Of a stretch of DNA of 64,000 nucleotides, positions 20,257-29,784 are shown piece by piece. How positions within the stretch are numbered: the stretch's first letter is position 1; each line of letters begins with the position of its first letter. The notes under the pieces are model-generated. The model was not told the origin of the DNA, did no database searches, and saw nothing but the letters and a program-made list of their open reading frames with translations. Position numbers and translations under genes: made by a program. The DNA comes from Caulochytrium protostelioides (Eukaryota > Chytridiomycota > Caulochytriomycetes > Caulochytriales > Caulochytriaceae), in NCBI GenBank assembly GCA_003615045.1, contig ML014168.1, forward strand, positions 1 through 64,000. Reading direction: 5' to 3'.

Positions 20257-21360
20257 TTAGCGACTGGATTGGTTCCAGTAGGTGTAGTAGGTGTCCTTCT
20301 CGCGGTTGACCAGCAGGTCGCTGCGCTCCGCGAGGCGCTTCTGGCGGGCCTCCATGGCGAGGCGCTCGTTCTCGCGGCGCGTCTCGAGACTGCGCTCGCG
20401 GCGGAGCCGCTCCTGCTCGCGGTGGAGCAGCGCCATCCCGCGCGCCAGGTCGTTCTGCTGATGCGCCTCTTCCTCCTGCTGGCGGCGCTCCGCGAGCTGC
20501 TGTTGCTGCTGCTGCGCATACTGGCGGTCGCGCTCGCGGGCAATCTCGGCGATCTCGGCGTCGGTCATGCCCTTGTAGTGGTCCATGCGGACCGCGCGGC
20601 CGCTCGCCGTAACGGTCGGCCGACCCGCCGACTCGGTCAGCAGCGCGCTGTTGATCGCCCGCTCGACCTCGTCGCGCTCCATCTGGCGCTGCTGCTCGCG
20701 TTGCGCGTGCTCCTCGGCGCGCCGCTGCACCGCCAGCTGCGCGTTCAGCGCCTGCTGCTCGCGCTGCTGCTGCTGCCGCTGCGATTCGTACGCGTGGCTC
20801 AGCAGCTGCTGCTGCGCCGCGATCGCCGCGTCCAGCGCCTCGGCCTCGCGCTCGCGCGCACGCTCGGCCTCGCGCGCCTGCTGCTTCGCATACTGCTGCT
20901 CCTGGGCCCACACGCGGTTCTGCTCGGCCTGCAGCCGCTTGCGCTCGCGCTGCCGCTCGTCCTCGCCGTCAAAGCGCTGCAGCGCGGCCACGTGGTCGAG
21001 CGCCTCATGCGGGTGCGGGTCCGCGGACGGCGCGGGGCGCTGGCGGATCTGCTCTTGGTGGAACGCATTCTGCTCGCGGAGCTGCTGGCGGCGCAGAGCG
21101 CTCGTCTCGCGGTCCAAGACGTCGAGCAGCACGGCGGTGTCGTGGGCGGCGTGCGCAAAGGCGGCGTCGCGCTGCGCGTCGCGCTGCCGCTCCGAGCGGC
21201 GCTCGTCGACTTGGGCATTGAGCGCGGCCAGGTCGAGGCCCATCACACGCGTCTTGGTGTCAAAGATGCGCTGCTTGCGCTCGGCCTCGAGCCGGCGCCG
21301 CCGCTCCAGCGCCGCTTCGGTCAGCGCATCCTGCTTGGTGACGATCTCCACCTTATACAT
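20257..21360 (-). CDS. RIBC: RIB43A-like coiled-coil axonemal protein
   Basis: 367 aa, single exon, the usual family length. RIB43A proteins are microtubule inner proteins lining the A-tubule protofilament ribbon of axonemal doublets. The N-terminus MYKVEIVTKQ, then AALERRRRLEAERKQRIFDT and KTRVMGLDLAALNAQVDERR match the conserved start. Nearly the whole chain is Arg/Glu/Gln-rich coiled coil, with a conserved GRAVRMDHYKGMTDAEIAEI block near residue 260-275 and the terminal LVNREKDTYYTYWNQ. Its presence implies a motile flagellum, hence zoospores. The start is the family-conserved Met. A long antisense frame on the plus strand is a compositional shadow. Confidence 0.93.
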   Translation of the reverse strand: MYKVEIVTKQDALTEAALERRRRLEAERKQRIFDTKTRVMGLDLAALNAQVDERRSERQRDAQRDAAFAHAAHDTAVLLDVLDRETSALRRQQLREQNAFHQEQIRQRPAPSADPHPHEALDHVAALQRFDGEDERQRERKRLQAEQNRVWAQEQQYAKQQAREAERAREREAEALDAAIAAQQQLLSHAYESQRQQQQREQQALNAQLAVQRRAEEHAQREQQRQMERDEVERAINSALLTESAGRPTVTASGRAVRMDHYKGMTDAEIAEIARERDRQYAQQQQQQLAERRQQEEEAHQQNDLARGMALLHREQERLRRERSLETRRENERLAMEARQKRLAERSDLLVNREKDTYYTYWNQSSR

Positions 21361-22608
21361 GGTCGCGGCGTGAGAGGGAGAGAGCGGGCAGAGATCGGAG
21401 GGGGGAGGCGGCGGGGCCCGGCGGGATCAGCGATCAGCGGCTCGGTGCGCAGTGGTTCGTCGCCCTCAAGTATCAACGAACGCCAAGGATGGCACACAGG
21501 GATGAGACGCGTCGTCGTCGACGGTAAGAAGCTCTCTGGACGGGTCAGACCGATGCAGACGTTCAGGATCTCCGATCCGATGGGATGCGATCAGAGGCGA
21601 TGCGATGGGTCGATGATTGGCGGGATTTTTCGGGGGGAAGCACGATGTGAAGGGGGTCGATACGGAAATGGTGGTGTCACCTCGTCTGAACCCTCCCACC
21701 ACCAGCCGGATGCCAGGACGCTCAGCAGCGTCTCGCTTCGATCCTCGGGCGGCCCGCGGTCGATGCCTGGCGGCCCATGCCCGCGCCACCCCTGGAGTTC
21801 CGCAACTCCGACCCGACGGCGACGGCACCGGGAGGCCATGCGGCCACGCGGCCACGCGAGGGTCGGGGGTCGCTGGTGCCTTCGTGCCCTCCCTGCCGGC
21901 CGGCATACCGCGAGCGGGGGCACCGCACGCGCCGTGGGTCACGGCGGGCCCGTGACCGTGCGACCCACGGGAGCGCATCGGGCCTTGGACCAAGCGATAC
22001 GCTCACCTGCGCGCGCTCCAGTGGCCGATCTCGCGACGCACGAGGTGGTCGTGGCCGACGCGCGATGTGCCGCGGCAGGGATCGGCGGCGGCATCAGCAT
22101 TAGCATTAGCATTAGCATCGGCATCGGCATCGGCATCGGCGGCGGCGGCGGCGGCGGCGGCGGCATCGGCGGCGGCGGGTGAGAAACGCGAAGGCACGCG
22201 GGTCCCTGCGGCGTCCGCCCGCCGTTGCGCCTTTTGCCTTTCGTCTTTGGCCGCCGCCGCCGCCGCCGTCGGCTTCACCGCGGGCGGCGGACTACCCCCC
22301 AGCCGAAGGCGGCGGAGGAACTCCGATCGGCGGGCGCGGCGGAGGGACGGGCCGGCGCGCGCGTCTTTCGCCGGCCGCCGCACCCAGACCCGTGCGGTCG
22401 CCCGACCGACCGAGTTCCTGCGCGGCCACGGGAGCCACGTGCCGGAGCGTCGTCTCCACGATACGGTAGACCCTCCCGTGCCCTGGGACGGTTGCCGCCG
22501 CAGGTCCTGCGTCCTTGGGAATCATGCCAGCCCCCATGAAACGAGATACCACCAAACCATAAAAAAAAAACGAGGGATCTCAAGTTACAAGAGAGGGAGC
22601 GAGACCAT
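21361..22608. other. Intergenic region upstream of RIB43A
   Basis: 1.25 kb between two minus-strand genes. It contains GATGC/GATGG pentamers at 21578-21616, an AGCATT/CGGCAT hexamer array passing into a GGC run (22092-22180), and GC-rich frames without domains. An A-run at 22559-22570 lies just past the stop of the next gene. Confidence 0.5.
22092..22180 (+). repeat. CATTAG/CATCGG hexamer array grading into a GGC tract
   Basis: Four CATTAG-type units, four CATCGG units, then a GGC triplet run interrupted by one CATCGG unit. Confidence 0.75.
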
Positions 22609-23316
22609 CTACAGCAGGAGGGCGGCCACGCCGGCGAGCGTGAGCAGCGCCGGGAGCACGGCCTGGCCAGCCAGGGCCGAGGCGCTCGACTTGGGCTGCG
22701 TCTCGCTGTTGTTGGTGTTGCGGTTCGTCGGCGTCGCGATGGCGCTGGAGGCGCTGTTGGCGGCGTTGGTGACGGCGTTGGTGGCGGTCGAGACGGCGTT
22801 GGTGACGGCGTCGGTGGCGGTCGAGACGGCGTTGGTCACGGCGTCGGTGGCCGTCGAGGCGGCGTTCGCGGCGTCGGTGCTGACGGACGCGGCGGTCGAG
22901 GACGCGGCGTCGGTGGCGCTCGTGGCGGACGCGGACGCCGTGCTGGCCGCGGCCTCGGCCGACGCGGTGCCGCGGTCGAGCGGGGTCACGCCGGGCACGG
23001 CGCACGCCTGCTGCTCGACCGACATGTACGTCCCGTGCATCGGCGAGTCCGGGCACGAGTTCGTGTAGCAGATGTTCATGCGCGTGAACAGCTGGCAGCG
23101 GCACGAGTCGTACGAGAGGTTCGGCGGCGGCGACTGCATGCAGATGGTCTCGACGGTCGGCGTCGTATCGTTAATGCCGAAGTCCTCCAAGCAGCGGTTG
23201 AAGATAGGCAGCAGCTCCCTCGGGCAGCCGCCGTTGTACTGATCCACGGCCTGCGCGTGCACCGCCGAGACGGCGGCGGCGCCAAGGGCGAGGCCAGACA
23301 GAAGCGCGGACACCAT
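22609..23316 (-). CDS. GPI-anchored 8-cysteine surface protein with Ala/Thr stalk repeats
   Basis: 235 aa. A signal peptide (MVSALLSGLALGAAAVSAVHAQ) directs secretion. The ectodomain (about 25-125) has eight cysteines, spaced as GGCP, NRCLEDFG, ICMQ, YDSCRC, NICYTNSCP and QQACAVPG, like small CFEM-related or other fungal Cys-rich surface modules; I cannot assign it to one. Residues ~130-200 form an Ala/Thr/Ser stalk with three 11-residue repeats of the type TATDAVTNAVS (about 152-187). The C-terminus (SSASALAGQAVLPALLTLAG and a Leu/Ala tail) is a GPI-attachment signal. The start at 23316 gives a classical signal peptide; an upstream in-frame ATG at 23475 reads through a CT-rich leader. Predicted location is cell surface; function unknown. 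Confidence 0.82.
   Translation of the reverse strand: MVSALLSGLALGAAAVSAVHAQAVDQYNGGCPRELLPIFNRCLEDFGINDTTPTVETICMQSPPPNLSYDSCRCQLFTRMNICYTNSCPDSPMHGTYMSVEQQACAVPGVTPLDRGTASAEAAASTASASATSATDAASSTAASVSTDAANAASTATDAVTNAVSTATDAVTNAVSTATNAVTNAANSASSAIATPTNRNTNNSETQPKSSASALAGQAVLPALLTLAGVAALLL
22757..22860 (-). repeat. 33-bp coding tandem repeat (three imperfect copies)
   Basis: Encodes the 11-residue T-x2-D/N-x7 repeats of the GPI-anchored protein stalk. Copies one and two are nearly identical in protein sequence; the third has N for D. Confidence 0.8.
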
Positions 23317-23402
23317 CGTGTGTGCGTGCGTGAGTGAGAGAGAGAGATAGAGAGAGAGGGAGAGAGAGGGAGAGAGGGAGAGAAGGAGAGAGAATGAGGA
23401 TG
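23317..23402 (-). promoter_or_regulatory. CT-rich leader upstream of the GPI-anchored protein start
   Basis: On the coding (minus) strand, about 65 bp of nearly pure CT repeat plus a CA-rich bit precede the ATG directly. Such pyrimidine-rich leaders often mark transcription starts in fungi. A CCTTATATAGG element at 23588-23598 lies about 270 bp upstream and could act as a TATA or CArG-like site. Confidence 0.4.
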
Positions 23403-23673
23403 CGATGAGAATCAGCAGAAGTCTCACTGAACAGAGCGGATGACAACGATCGAGCGTGTGGTGGTGGTGTGGCAAAGAAGGAACGAGCCGATCCCGTCAG
23501 AGGTCTTCATGCGGCCCACCGACGTACCTGCTCGATCATGCATCCCCGACGACCCGGTGCCATCCCCGTGGCCGCGTCAGTCGGCATCCTTATATAGGTG
23601 CTGCCACCACGCGTCGGACTCCGACGCGTGGATGACGCGGCGCAGCCCCTGAACCGCCTGTTCGGAGCCGCAT

Positions 23674-23817
23674 GCGAAGACGGGTGCCAACGCCGACGCG
23701 CAGACCGTCGCGAAGGCGGTCGCGAACACCGATGCGAACACCGATGCGAACACCGATGCGAACATCGATGCGAACACCGATGCCAGGACCGAGCCGAACA
23801 CCGATGCGGTGACCACT
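23674..23817 (+). repeat. 12-bp minisatellite, unit GCGAACACCGAT
   Basis: Near-perfect tandem copies at 23722-23781, with degenerate copies on both sides keeping the 12-bp phase (about twelve units). In one plus frame it reads as repeated Ala-Asn-Thr-Asp with no start codon. Confidence 0.85.
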
Positions 23818-24340
23818 GACGGTGCGCGTTCCGAACCAAGCGAATCGGCTCGAAAAAGGTCAGCGTCAGGCCGACATTTTTTTTTTTCGCGTGTCGACGT
23901 GCTTTTCCCGGTTTCTTTTCCTCGTGACGGCTTTGAAGGCCTTCGCACAGGCTGATTGGCCGTCGAATGCGCTTCCTGATCCCGGAGAAGGCCGCGGAAG
24001 CGCCGCTGGGCGCCGGAAGCACGCCAGAGCGCACTTGCGAGCATCGCCGATGCACCCGTGGCCGATGTCTGTGGCGCCCTGCCCCGTTCCCCCGCTCGTC
24101 CCTGGCTTGGCGGCCTTCCTCAGCGGTTCTTCTCCTGGGCGGCCGTCCTTGGCCGCGCTCCGCGACGACGCTCCTGGACGGCTTTGCTTAATGCGAGTGT
24201 CCGCGATGGGCCGCGGCCGCCTCTGCCTCTGCGACCCTGCGCCACAGACCCCACGGACGTGCCCATCGTGACGGACGCCCGAACGAGGGTTCCCCACGTC
24301 GCCGACACCTGTCCGCCCGCGTCGTCGACGGGACGTGGCG

Positions 24341-24379
24341 TCGGTCGGTCGGTCGGTCGGTCGGTCGGTCGGTCGGTCG
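24341..24379 (+). repeat. TCGG tetranucleotide array
   Basis: Nine to ten perfect tandem TCGG units. Confidence 0.9.
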
Positions 24380-25520
24380 AGCACCCGCGACGGCGCGACG
24401 GCGCTCGGAGCACCCGCGTCGCGTCGCGTCGCGGTGCGTCGCGGTGCGCCCGACGACCTGATTCCCCGACGATCCGTGTGGGTCCCGTGCCGCGGCGGGT
24501 CGCATTACCGGCAGCGGCGGAGTCAGGGGCATCGGCAGGCGCGTGGTCGTGATTCGACGTCAGTTGGCCGCGATGCATGGTGGTGCATGGCGGTGCTGCT
24601 GCGGTGTCCGCAGGATGCCCCCCGTGGGGCGCGATCCTGATGGGGGTGATCCATCCACATCGACCCAGGGCCACGCATCAGCCTACAGACTCACAGCGCC
24701 CTCTGCACCCACAGGCGCACCCGCACGGGGAGAGCCATGGAAGTCTGTGCTCCTGCGACGACAATGTGCAGACGATGCTCCCTCTTGACAGAGAGCGCGC
24801 GGCGCGTCCAACAGCCGAAGGTGGTGGCAGCTGCCCGATCTTCATAGCGTCTTCAGCGCTTCAGGCCACGGCCTTTGATCATCGGCAAGCCGCGCGACTT
24901 TCCCGAGGGCGCCGCCGATCGGGCCGGCAGACGGCCCGACGATGCCCGGCGCTGGCCCTGCCAACCCCGCGTTCTCGCGCAGCCGTCACGAGCGCGGGCA
25001 GGCACCGCCCATGGGCGGTCTCCTCGAGCTGGGTCCAGGGAGCCGGTGCCCGGGGGGTCGCCGGGTTGGACCAGCGCCGGCCGCCGGTGCGGGGCCCGCG
25101 GGCGCGGGCGCCGGGCTCGGCCAACCTGGGCGCGCTCTCTCTCTCGTTCCCCGTGGTCCTCGTCTAGCGCGGCACGATGGCGCCGTCGCCGCGAGCGCCG
25201 GCGGCTTCGAAGTCGTGGTGGGCCCGGCCCTTCGCATCGCATCGCCACCCTCGGCGTCGGCCTTCGGGTGCCGGCGCCATGCCGCGAGAAGGCCCTTCTG
25301 CCGCGCTGCCTCTGGAGACGGCGCGGCTCGTCGACTTGTGCGTCGGCCGGCGCGTCGGCTGGGACGAGGGTCCGCCTGGTAGGCTGGCATGCCGGGCCGT
25401 CGGCGACGTGGCCTCGTCCATGCACGGCCTGGCCGCGTCGGTGCGGCCACGCTGATGGATCACGCTGAGCGCTGAGGGCTGCTGCGGAGTCCCAAGCCTC
25501 TTCAGCCGTTGGACTTGGAT

Positions 25521-25573
25521 TCATGGTCATGGTCATGGTCATGGTCATGGTCATGGTCATGGTCATGGTCATA
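25521..25573 (+). repeat. CATGGT hexanucleotide array
   Basis: More than eight perfect tandem copies. One minus frame reads as repeated His-Asp, another as Met-Thr; neither belongs to a recognisable gene. Confidence 0.9.
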
Positions 25574-25977
25574 TTCCTTTTCCTTTCCCGTTGACAGTTT
25601 TTCACGCGGCTGATGGGGGAGGCGGAAGGCCCGTCGGCCCTCGCTTTTCCTCGGTCCTCCGGCCCGTCCGTTCCCACCGATGCCTGTTGATCCGCGGTGG
25701 TGCGCAGCCGACGAAGCGGCGAGTCTTGCGGCGGCCTGGCCTAGACGCGCGTCGAAGCGGCTGTGGGATCGCGGGCCGGCGAGCGGCCTCGGCGGACACC
25801 GCGGACGGAGGAGCCCCGCCGCGGTGTCCGCACGCGATGGTCCAACAGCGACGCCGGTGGGCGGCGGCCGCCGCGGATGGCGGTCGGTGGGTGCGGCCTC
25901 GTGCGGGGGTGGATCGGTGGAGGGCGGAGCAGCCGCCGCCGGACCATGTGCGGGGCCGCTCGTGTTCGCATGCCGTC

Positions 25978-25991
25978 CGACGGCGGCGGCG

Positions 25992-26027
<36 letters not shown>

Positions 26028-26030
26028 ATG
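25978..26030 (+). repeat. GGC trinucleotide tract
   Basis: About sixteen GGC/GGT units, nearly pure; a second tract of similar kind lies at 26244-26312. Confidence 0.85.
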
Positions 26031-26275
26031 CGCGGCGTCCGGAGGGGACGGCCCGTTCCCCGGGCTCCCCGCCGCCCCCCGGCGACGGCGGCGACGGTGT
26101 GGCGGGCAGCGTGAGAGCCGAGCGCGCGTGCGCCGCGGCGAGGGAACGACCGCCTCGCGGTCCGCCGTCCGCCGTGGGCGCGCCCAGCATGCGAGAGAGA
26201 GGCCATTGCAACGCGCGCGGCCGCCGTTCGCCTTTCCCTCGGGCGGCGGCGGCGGCGGCGGGAGCGGGAGCGACC

Positions 26276-26312
<37 letters not shown>

Positions 26313-26427
26313 ATACCGGCACGACACCGACGTCCTTGCGCGTCCTTGGGCGGTCTCGACCGCTCGGAACCGCAGGACGAGGCCGGACCTTGGGCCGGGC
26401 TGTGGCGGGACCGTGGTGGGGCGAGGC

Positions 26428-26490
26428 TGGACGGGACGGGACTGGACGCGACGCGACGGGACTCGACGCGACTCGACGGGACGGGACGCT
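26428..26490 (+). repeat. GACGG/GACGC pentamer array
   Basis: Roughly twelve imperfect five-base units of GACGG, GACTC and GACGC type. Confidence 0.7.
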
Positions 26491-27037
26491 GGCCATCGGC
26501 GAGGCCGTCCCGCCGCTGTCGGACCGATGGAGAGCCCGACGCCCGAGCGCCCAGACGGCCGTGGGTGAGGGCTCGGCACATGGCGGATGCCGCATCGGGG
26601 AACCGACGCCGGACGCCGCTCGGGAAGCCGCACCGGCACCGGCGGCCGGCCGTGTGTGCGACTGTCGTCGTGCGCATCCGATGGATGGCCCCGCGGCGCC
26701 TGCGTGGCACGCAGCGTCAATGCACGCTCAACGGCAGCCCATGCTCCCGTCGACCCCGGCCGGCAGCGCGTGGTCCGCGGCATACCCCGCCACACCTGGG
26801 TCGGCCGCCGGGCGCTGCGAAAGGGACAGGGCGGATGTGGTCCGGGGTGTCCTTGATACGAGTGGTTGCGTGGACCGCGCGTCCTCTCGCCTCGCTTCCT
26901 CTTTCCTGGCCTGGCCTGGCCTCTTGACCGAGTCCATACCTCCTCGCCGCCGACCCTCCCTCTCACCTGGCTCGCGAGCTCTCTCGCCCACGGTGTTGTT
27001 TCTGATCCCAAGCTCCGTACGCGTCGCCGTCCCTGCT

Positions 27038-27049
27038 GCTTGCTGCTGC

Positions 27050-27080
<31 letters not shown>

Positions 27081-27082
27081 GG
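27038..27082 (+). repeat. CTG/TGCTGC tract upstream of the GH26-type gene
   Basis: About ten uninterrupted CTG units plus flanking imperfect ones, ending 39 bp before the start codon, so it may lie in the 5' UTR. Confidence 0.8.
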
Positions 27083-27120
27083 CCTGCCCATCCCCGTTTC
27101 ATTCTTGTTCCCGCTTCATC

Positions 27121-28452
27121 ATGGGTTGGCAAGAGCGCCGTCGCAACTGCGGCATCCTCTTCTGGAGCAAGGCGCTGCTGTCCTTGTCCATCTCCATCGG
27201 CGTCCTCGCGTATTACATTGTGCGCATCGCGCAGCTGTACACGTATGCGCGCGACCACCCGAGCGTCGGCTCGGGCGAGTACGAGACCGTGGACTGCCCG
27301 TTCGACCCCGCCAAGGCGAGCTCCCCCGGCGAGCTGGCGTCGTTCGGCCACCGTCTCGAGCCGGCCCAGGGCGACTTCCTCTGGGGCTTCCACCTCGACT
27401 GGGAGATCGACTCGCCGTCAGCCCTCGTCAAGCGCCTCGGCGCCGCGCCGCCCGTGTGGAATGCGTTCATCAGCATGAACACCACCGACTTCGAGGTCGA
27501 TGTCATCAACTGGATGGCCAACCAGATCCGCGATGTGAAGGGCATCTTCGAGCTCACCATCCTGCCGACCGTGCCGCTCGACACGCTGCCGCGCACGCTG
27601 CTCTGGGAGCTCGCGCAGGAGTGCCGCCACATCAACTCCTTCTACGGCGTGCCCGTGTACCTGCGTTTCGCCCACGAAATGAACGGTAACTGGCTCGTGT
27701 ACGGCCAGAAGCCCACGGCCTTCCGCCAGGCCTTCATCGACCTCGCCAACTACGTCCACACCAGCACCAACCTCACCGCGATGGTCTGGTCCCCTAACAC
27801 CGGTCTCGGCTACCCGTACGGCCAGGTCACCGCGGGCGCCGCGGACCTCGCCCTGCTGGATACCAACCGCGACGGCGTCGTCACCGCCGCCGACGACCCC
27901 TACCTGCCGTACTGGCCGGGCGCCGCCGCCGTCGACTGGGTCGGCGTGTCCGCGTACAACCTGCTCGCCGGCGCCAACTCCCACCAGGCCCTCGCCCCGC
28001 TGACGGGCGACCTGGCGCAGCACTTCTACGGCAACGACGTCGTCACCAACGGCATTCCCATCCACGACATCTACAACCGCTTCGCGGCGGCCGAGGCGCG
28101 GCCCTTCATGCTCAGTGAGACGGGTGCGCCCTGGTACCGCAACGGCACGACCGAGCCCTTCGAGAACACTGAGTTCGAGGTCAAGCAGGGCTGGTGGCGC
28201 GCCGTCTTCGGCAACACGCTGGCGGGCGGCTCCAACGCGTTCCCCAACTTCAAGATGGCCACGTGGTTCGAGGAGACCAAGGTCGAATCCGCCTTCTACG
28301 ACGCCAACGTCTTCACGATCCGCGACTACTACATCACCCAGACGAAGGAGATCGCCCGAGCCTTCATCAAGGACGCCCAGGATCTCGGCAAGAATGCCTT
28401 CAAGTGGGCCGGCCGCGTCAAGTTCGAGTGCGACGGCTCCCTGCGCAACTAA
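27121..28452 (+). CDS. Membrane-anchored GH26-type glycoside hydrolase (beta-mannanase family-like)
   Basis: 443 aa, single exon. GH26 enzymes are retaining (beta/alpha)8-barrel hydrolases acting mainly on beta-mannans. Residues ~15-35 (LFWSKALLSLSISIGVLAYY) form a signal anchor, giving a type II protein with the catalytic domain outside the cytosol. The proposed acid/base is Glu186 in LRFAHEMNGNW, and the nucleophile Glu333 in MLSETGAPWY. Other barrel signatures are MVWSPNTGLGYPYG and VDWVGVSAYN. A loop at 247-258 (DTNRDGVVTAAD) has the spacing of an EF-hand/dockerin calcium loop, seen in related fungal proteins. The start at 27121 sits directly before the anchor. The substrate cannot be told from sequence; a role in remodelling or digesting wall or host polysaccharide is inference. 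Confidence 0.85.
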   Translation: MGWQERRRNCGILFWSKALLSLSISIGVLAYYIVRIAQLYTYARDHPSVGSGEYETVDCPFDPAKASSPGELASFGHRLEPAQGDFLWGFHLDWEIDSPSALVKRLGAAPPVWNAFISMNTTDFEVDVINWMANQIRDVKGIFELTILPTVPLDTLPRTLLWELAQECRHINSFYGVPVYLRFAHEMNGNWLVYGQKPTAFRQAFIDLANYVHTSTNLTAMVWSPNTGLGYPYGQVTAGAADLALLDTNRDGVVTAADDPYLPYWPGAAAVDWVGVSAYNLLAGANSHQALAPLTGDLAQHFYGNDVVTNGIPIHDIYNRFAAAEARPFMLSETGAPWYRNGTTEPFENTEFEVKQGWWRAVFGNTLAGGSNAFPNFKMATWFEETKVESAFYDANVFTIRDYYITQTKEIARAFIKDAQDLGKNAFKWAGRVKFECDGSLRN

Positions 28453-29784
28453 GCCCATCGGATGGGCTGGATGCCCCACCCGGCTTCGATGAGGTCATGC
28501 TGGTGGTGCTCCTGCGCTGCGCTGCGCTGCGCTGCGCTGTGCTGTGCTGTGCTGTGCTGTGTGATCCCCTCGGCGCAGGTCAGCGCCTCCCTCGCACGCT
28601 TTCGATTCCTCCTCGCTCTCTCTCCTTTCTTTTTTTCGACATCGTCATCGCCTCTTTACGCGCTCCTTCCTCGTCCTGGTGATTCATCTGATCTCCCTTC
28701 CTTGCTTCCTCGTTTGCTTTCTATTTTTATCTGCGGTTGTTTCTATGCAACCTGGGGGAGCCCGAGATCGGCTTGTTCAGGCGCTTGATCATCGAATCGG
28801 ATCGCGGATGCCTTGCTGTGGATGCTTCTCTGTCTGAAAACATTTTGGGAGACGGCGCGATCAACGAGGGGTCGCTATGGAGGATCCACGGTATGACGAC
28901 GGCTGCGGCCAGGCGGTGTATGGTCTTTGGGATGTCTGTTGGTGTTTCCCGCTTTCCGAGAAGGAACTGCCGCCTGCGGCCGCCGCCCCACCCGACCGAC
29001 CGTCCAGGTCAAGCCTCGGCCCACGACCGCCGCGGCCAAGGGCGCCTCCAGCCTCGCCCGCGAGGCGGCGGCAGCACGCCGCGGGCCTTCGCGCGCCCGT
29101 CGGGTCGCCCGGGCGCCCGTGGCCGTGCGCCTCGGATCCGGACCGCGCCGGTGCCGCCGCTCAAGCCGCCCGCGCCCGCGGCGGCATCGGCATCGGCATC
29201 GGCATCGGCCGCGGCCGCGGCGGCGGTCGCGCATGGTATCGTCTCGCATGGCCATGCATCGCCGCCGCATATCCGCGGTCCTGACGGGCGCTCCACCACG
29301 TGGACGGACCCGCCTCGCGTCTCGCAGGGACCGCCCGCGGGCCGGCGGCCACGCCCGCGGCGGCCGTGCGACGGCCGTCCATCCCGGGGCCAACTCCGCT
29401 TCAGCCGTGCGCGCGCCCTTGTGATCCGCCGCGCGTGCGCTCCGATGCTTCGTGCCCACGCGCGCGGTTGCCTGTCCTTGACGCCGATCGCTGCTCCGTG
29501 CACGCGTTGTCCGACCTGCCCGCCTGCCGGCCTGTCGCCCTCCATCCTCGTCTGATCTTCCCCGCCGCCGGCTGTTGCCGCTCTCGCCGCCGCCGCCGCC
29601 GCCGCCGTCGTCGTCGTCGTCGCGGTCGGTGTGGACGTCGCTGCCGTGCATGGCCTGGTCCTGCCCAGCACGCCGGGTGACGCGACCGCGAAGGATGCGC
29701 TGACAGGAGCTCCAACCGTCTCCTCCCGCTCGTTCTTCTCCGCCCCCCGACGCCGACGCCGTCGCCGTCGCCATCCCCGCCGCC
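28453..29784. other. Intergenic region GH26-type gene / CAP-H
   Basis: 1.3 kb between tandem plus-strand genes. Contains a CGCTG-to-TGCTG pentamer array (28513-28561), a T/C-rich stretch to about 28740 (likely 3' UTR and terminator region), a short GGCATC array near 29183, and a CGC/GTC run near 29590-29620. No gene seen. Confidence 0.5.
28513..28561 (+). repeat. CGCTG then TGCTG pentamer array
   Basis: Five GCTGC-type units followed by five GCTGT-type units, just 3' of the GH26-type stop codon. Confidence 0.85.

Larger units (their letters stand above)
23317..27120. other. 3.8-kb gene-free, repeat-rich region
   Basis: Longest stretch without a recognisable gene. Open frames are frequent on both strands (some above 400 codons) but consist of Arg/Ala/Pro-rich shadow sequence. 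It holds a CT tract, a 12-bp minisatellite, TCGG and CATGGT arrays, two GGC tracts, a GACGG/GACGC pentamer array and a CTG tract, each listed separately. The right end is the GH26 upstream region. Confidence 0.55.

Noticed and set aside
20122-22182. 686-codon plus-strand frame antisense to RIB43A
   Set aside because: Leu/Ala/Arg-rich complement of the coiled-coil gene; runs into simple repeats.
23674-23817. Possible CRISPR-like array
   Set aside because: Units are contiguous 12-mers without spacers, in a eukaryotic setting; it is a minisatellite.
25502-25580. His-Asp repeat at the end of a minus-strand frame (25502-26710)
   Set aside because: The frame is otherwise Arg/Pro-rich with no domain; the run comes from the CATGGT array.
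25763-27478. Overlapping long frames on both strands (for example 571 codons plus, 469 codons minus)
   Set aside because: Composed of repeats and Arg/Pro/Gly-rich sequence, overlapping the GH26-type gene in the wrong frame.
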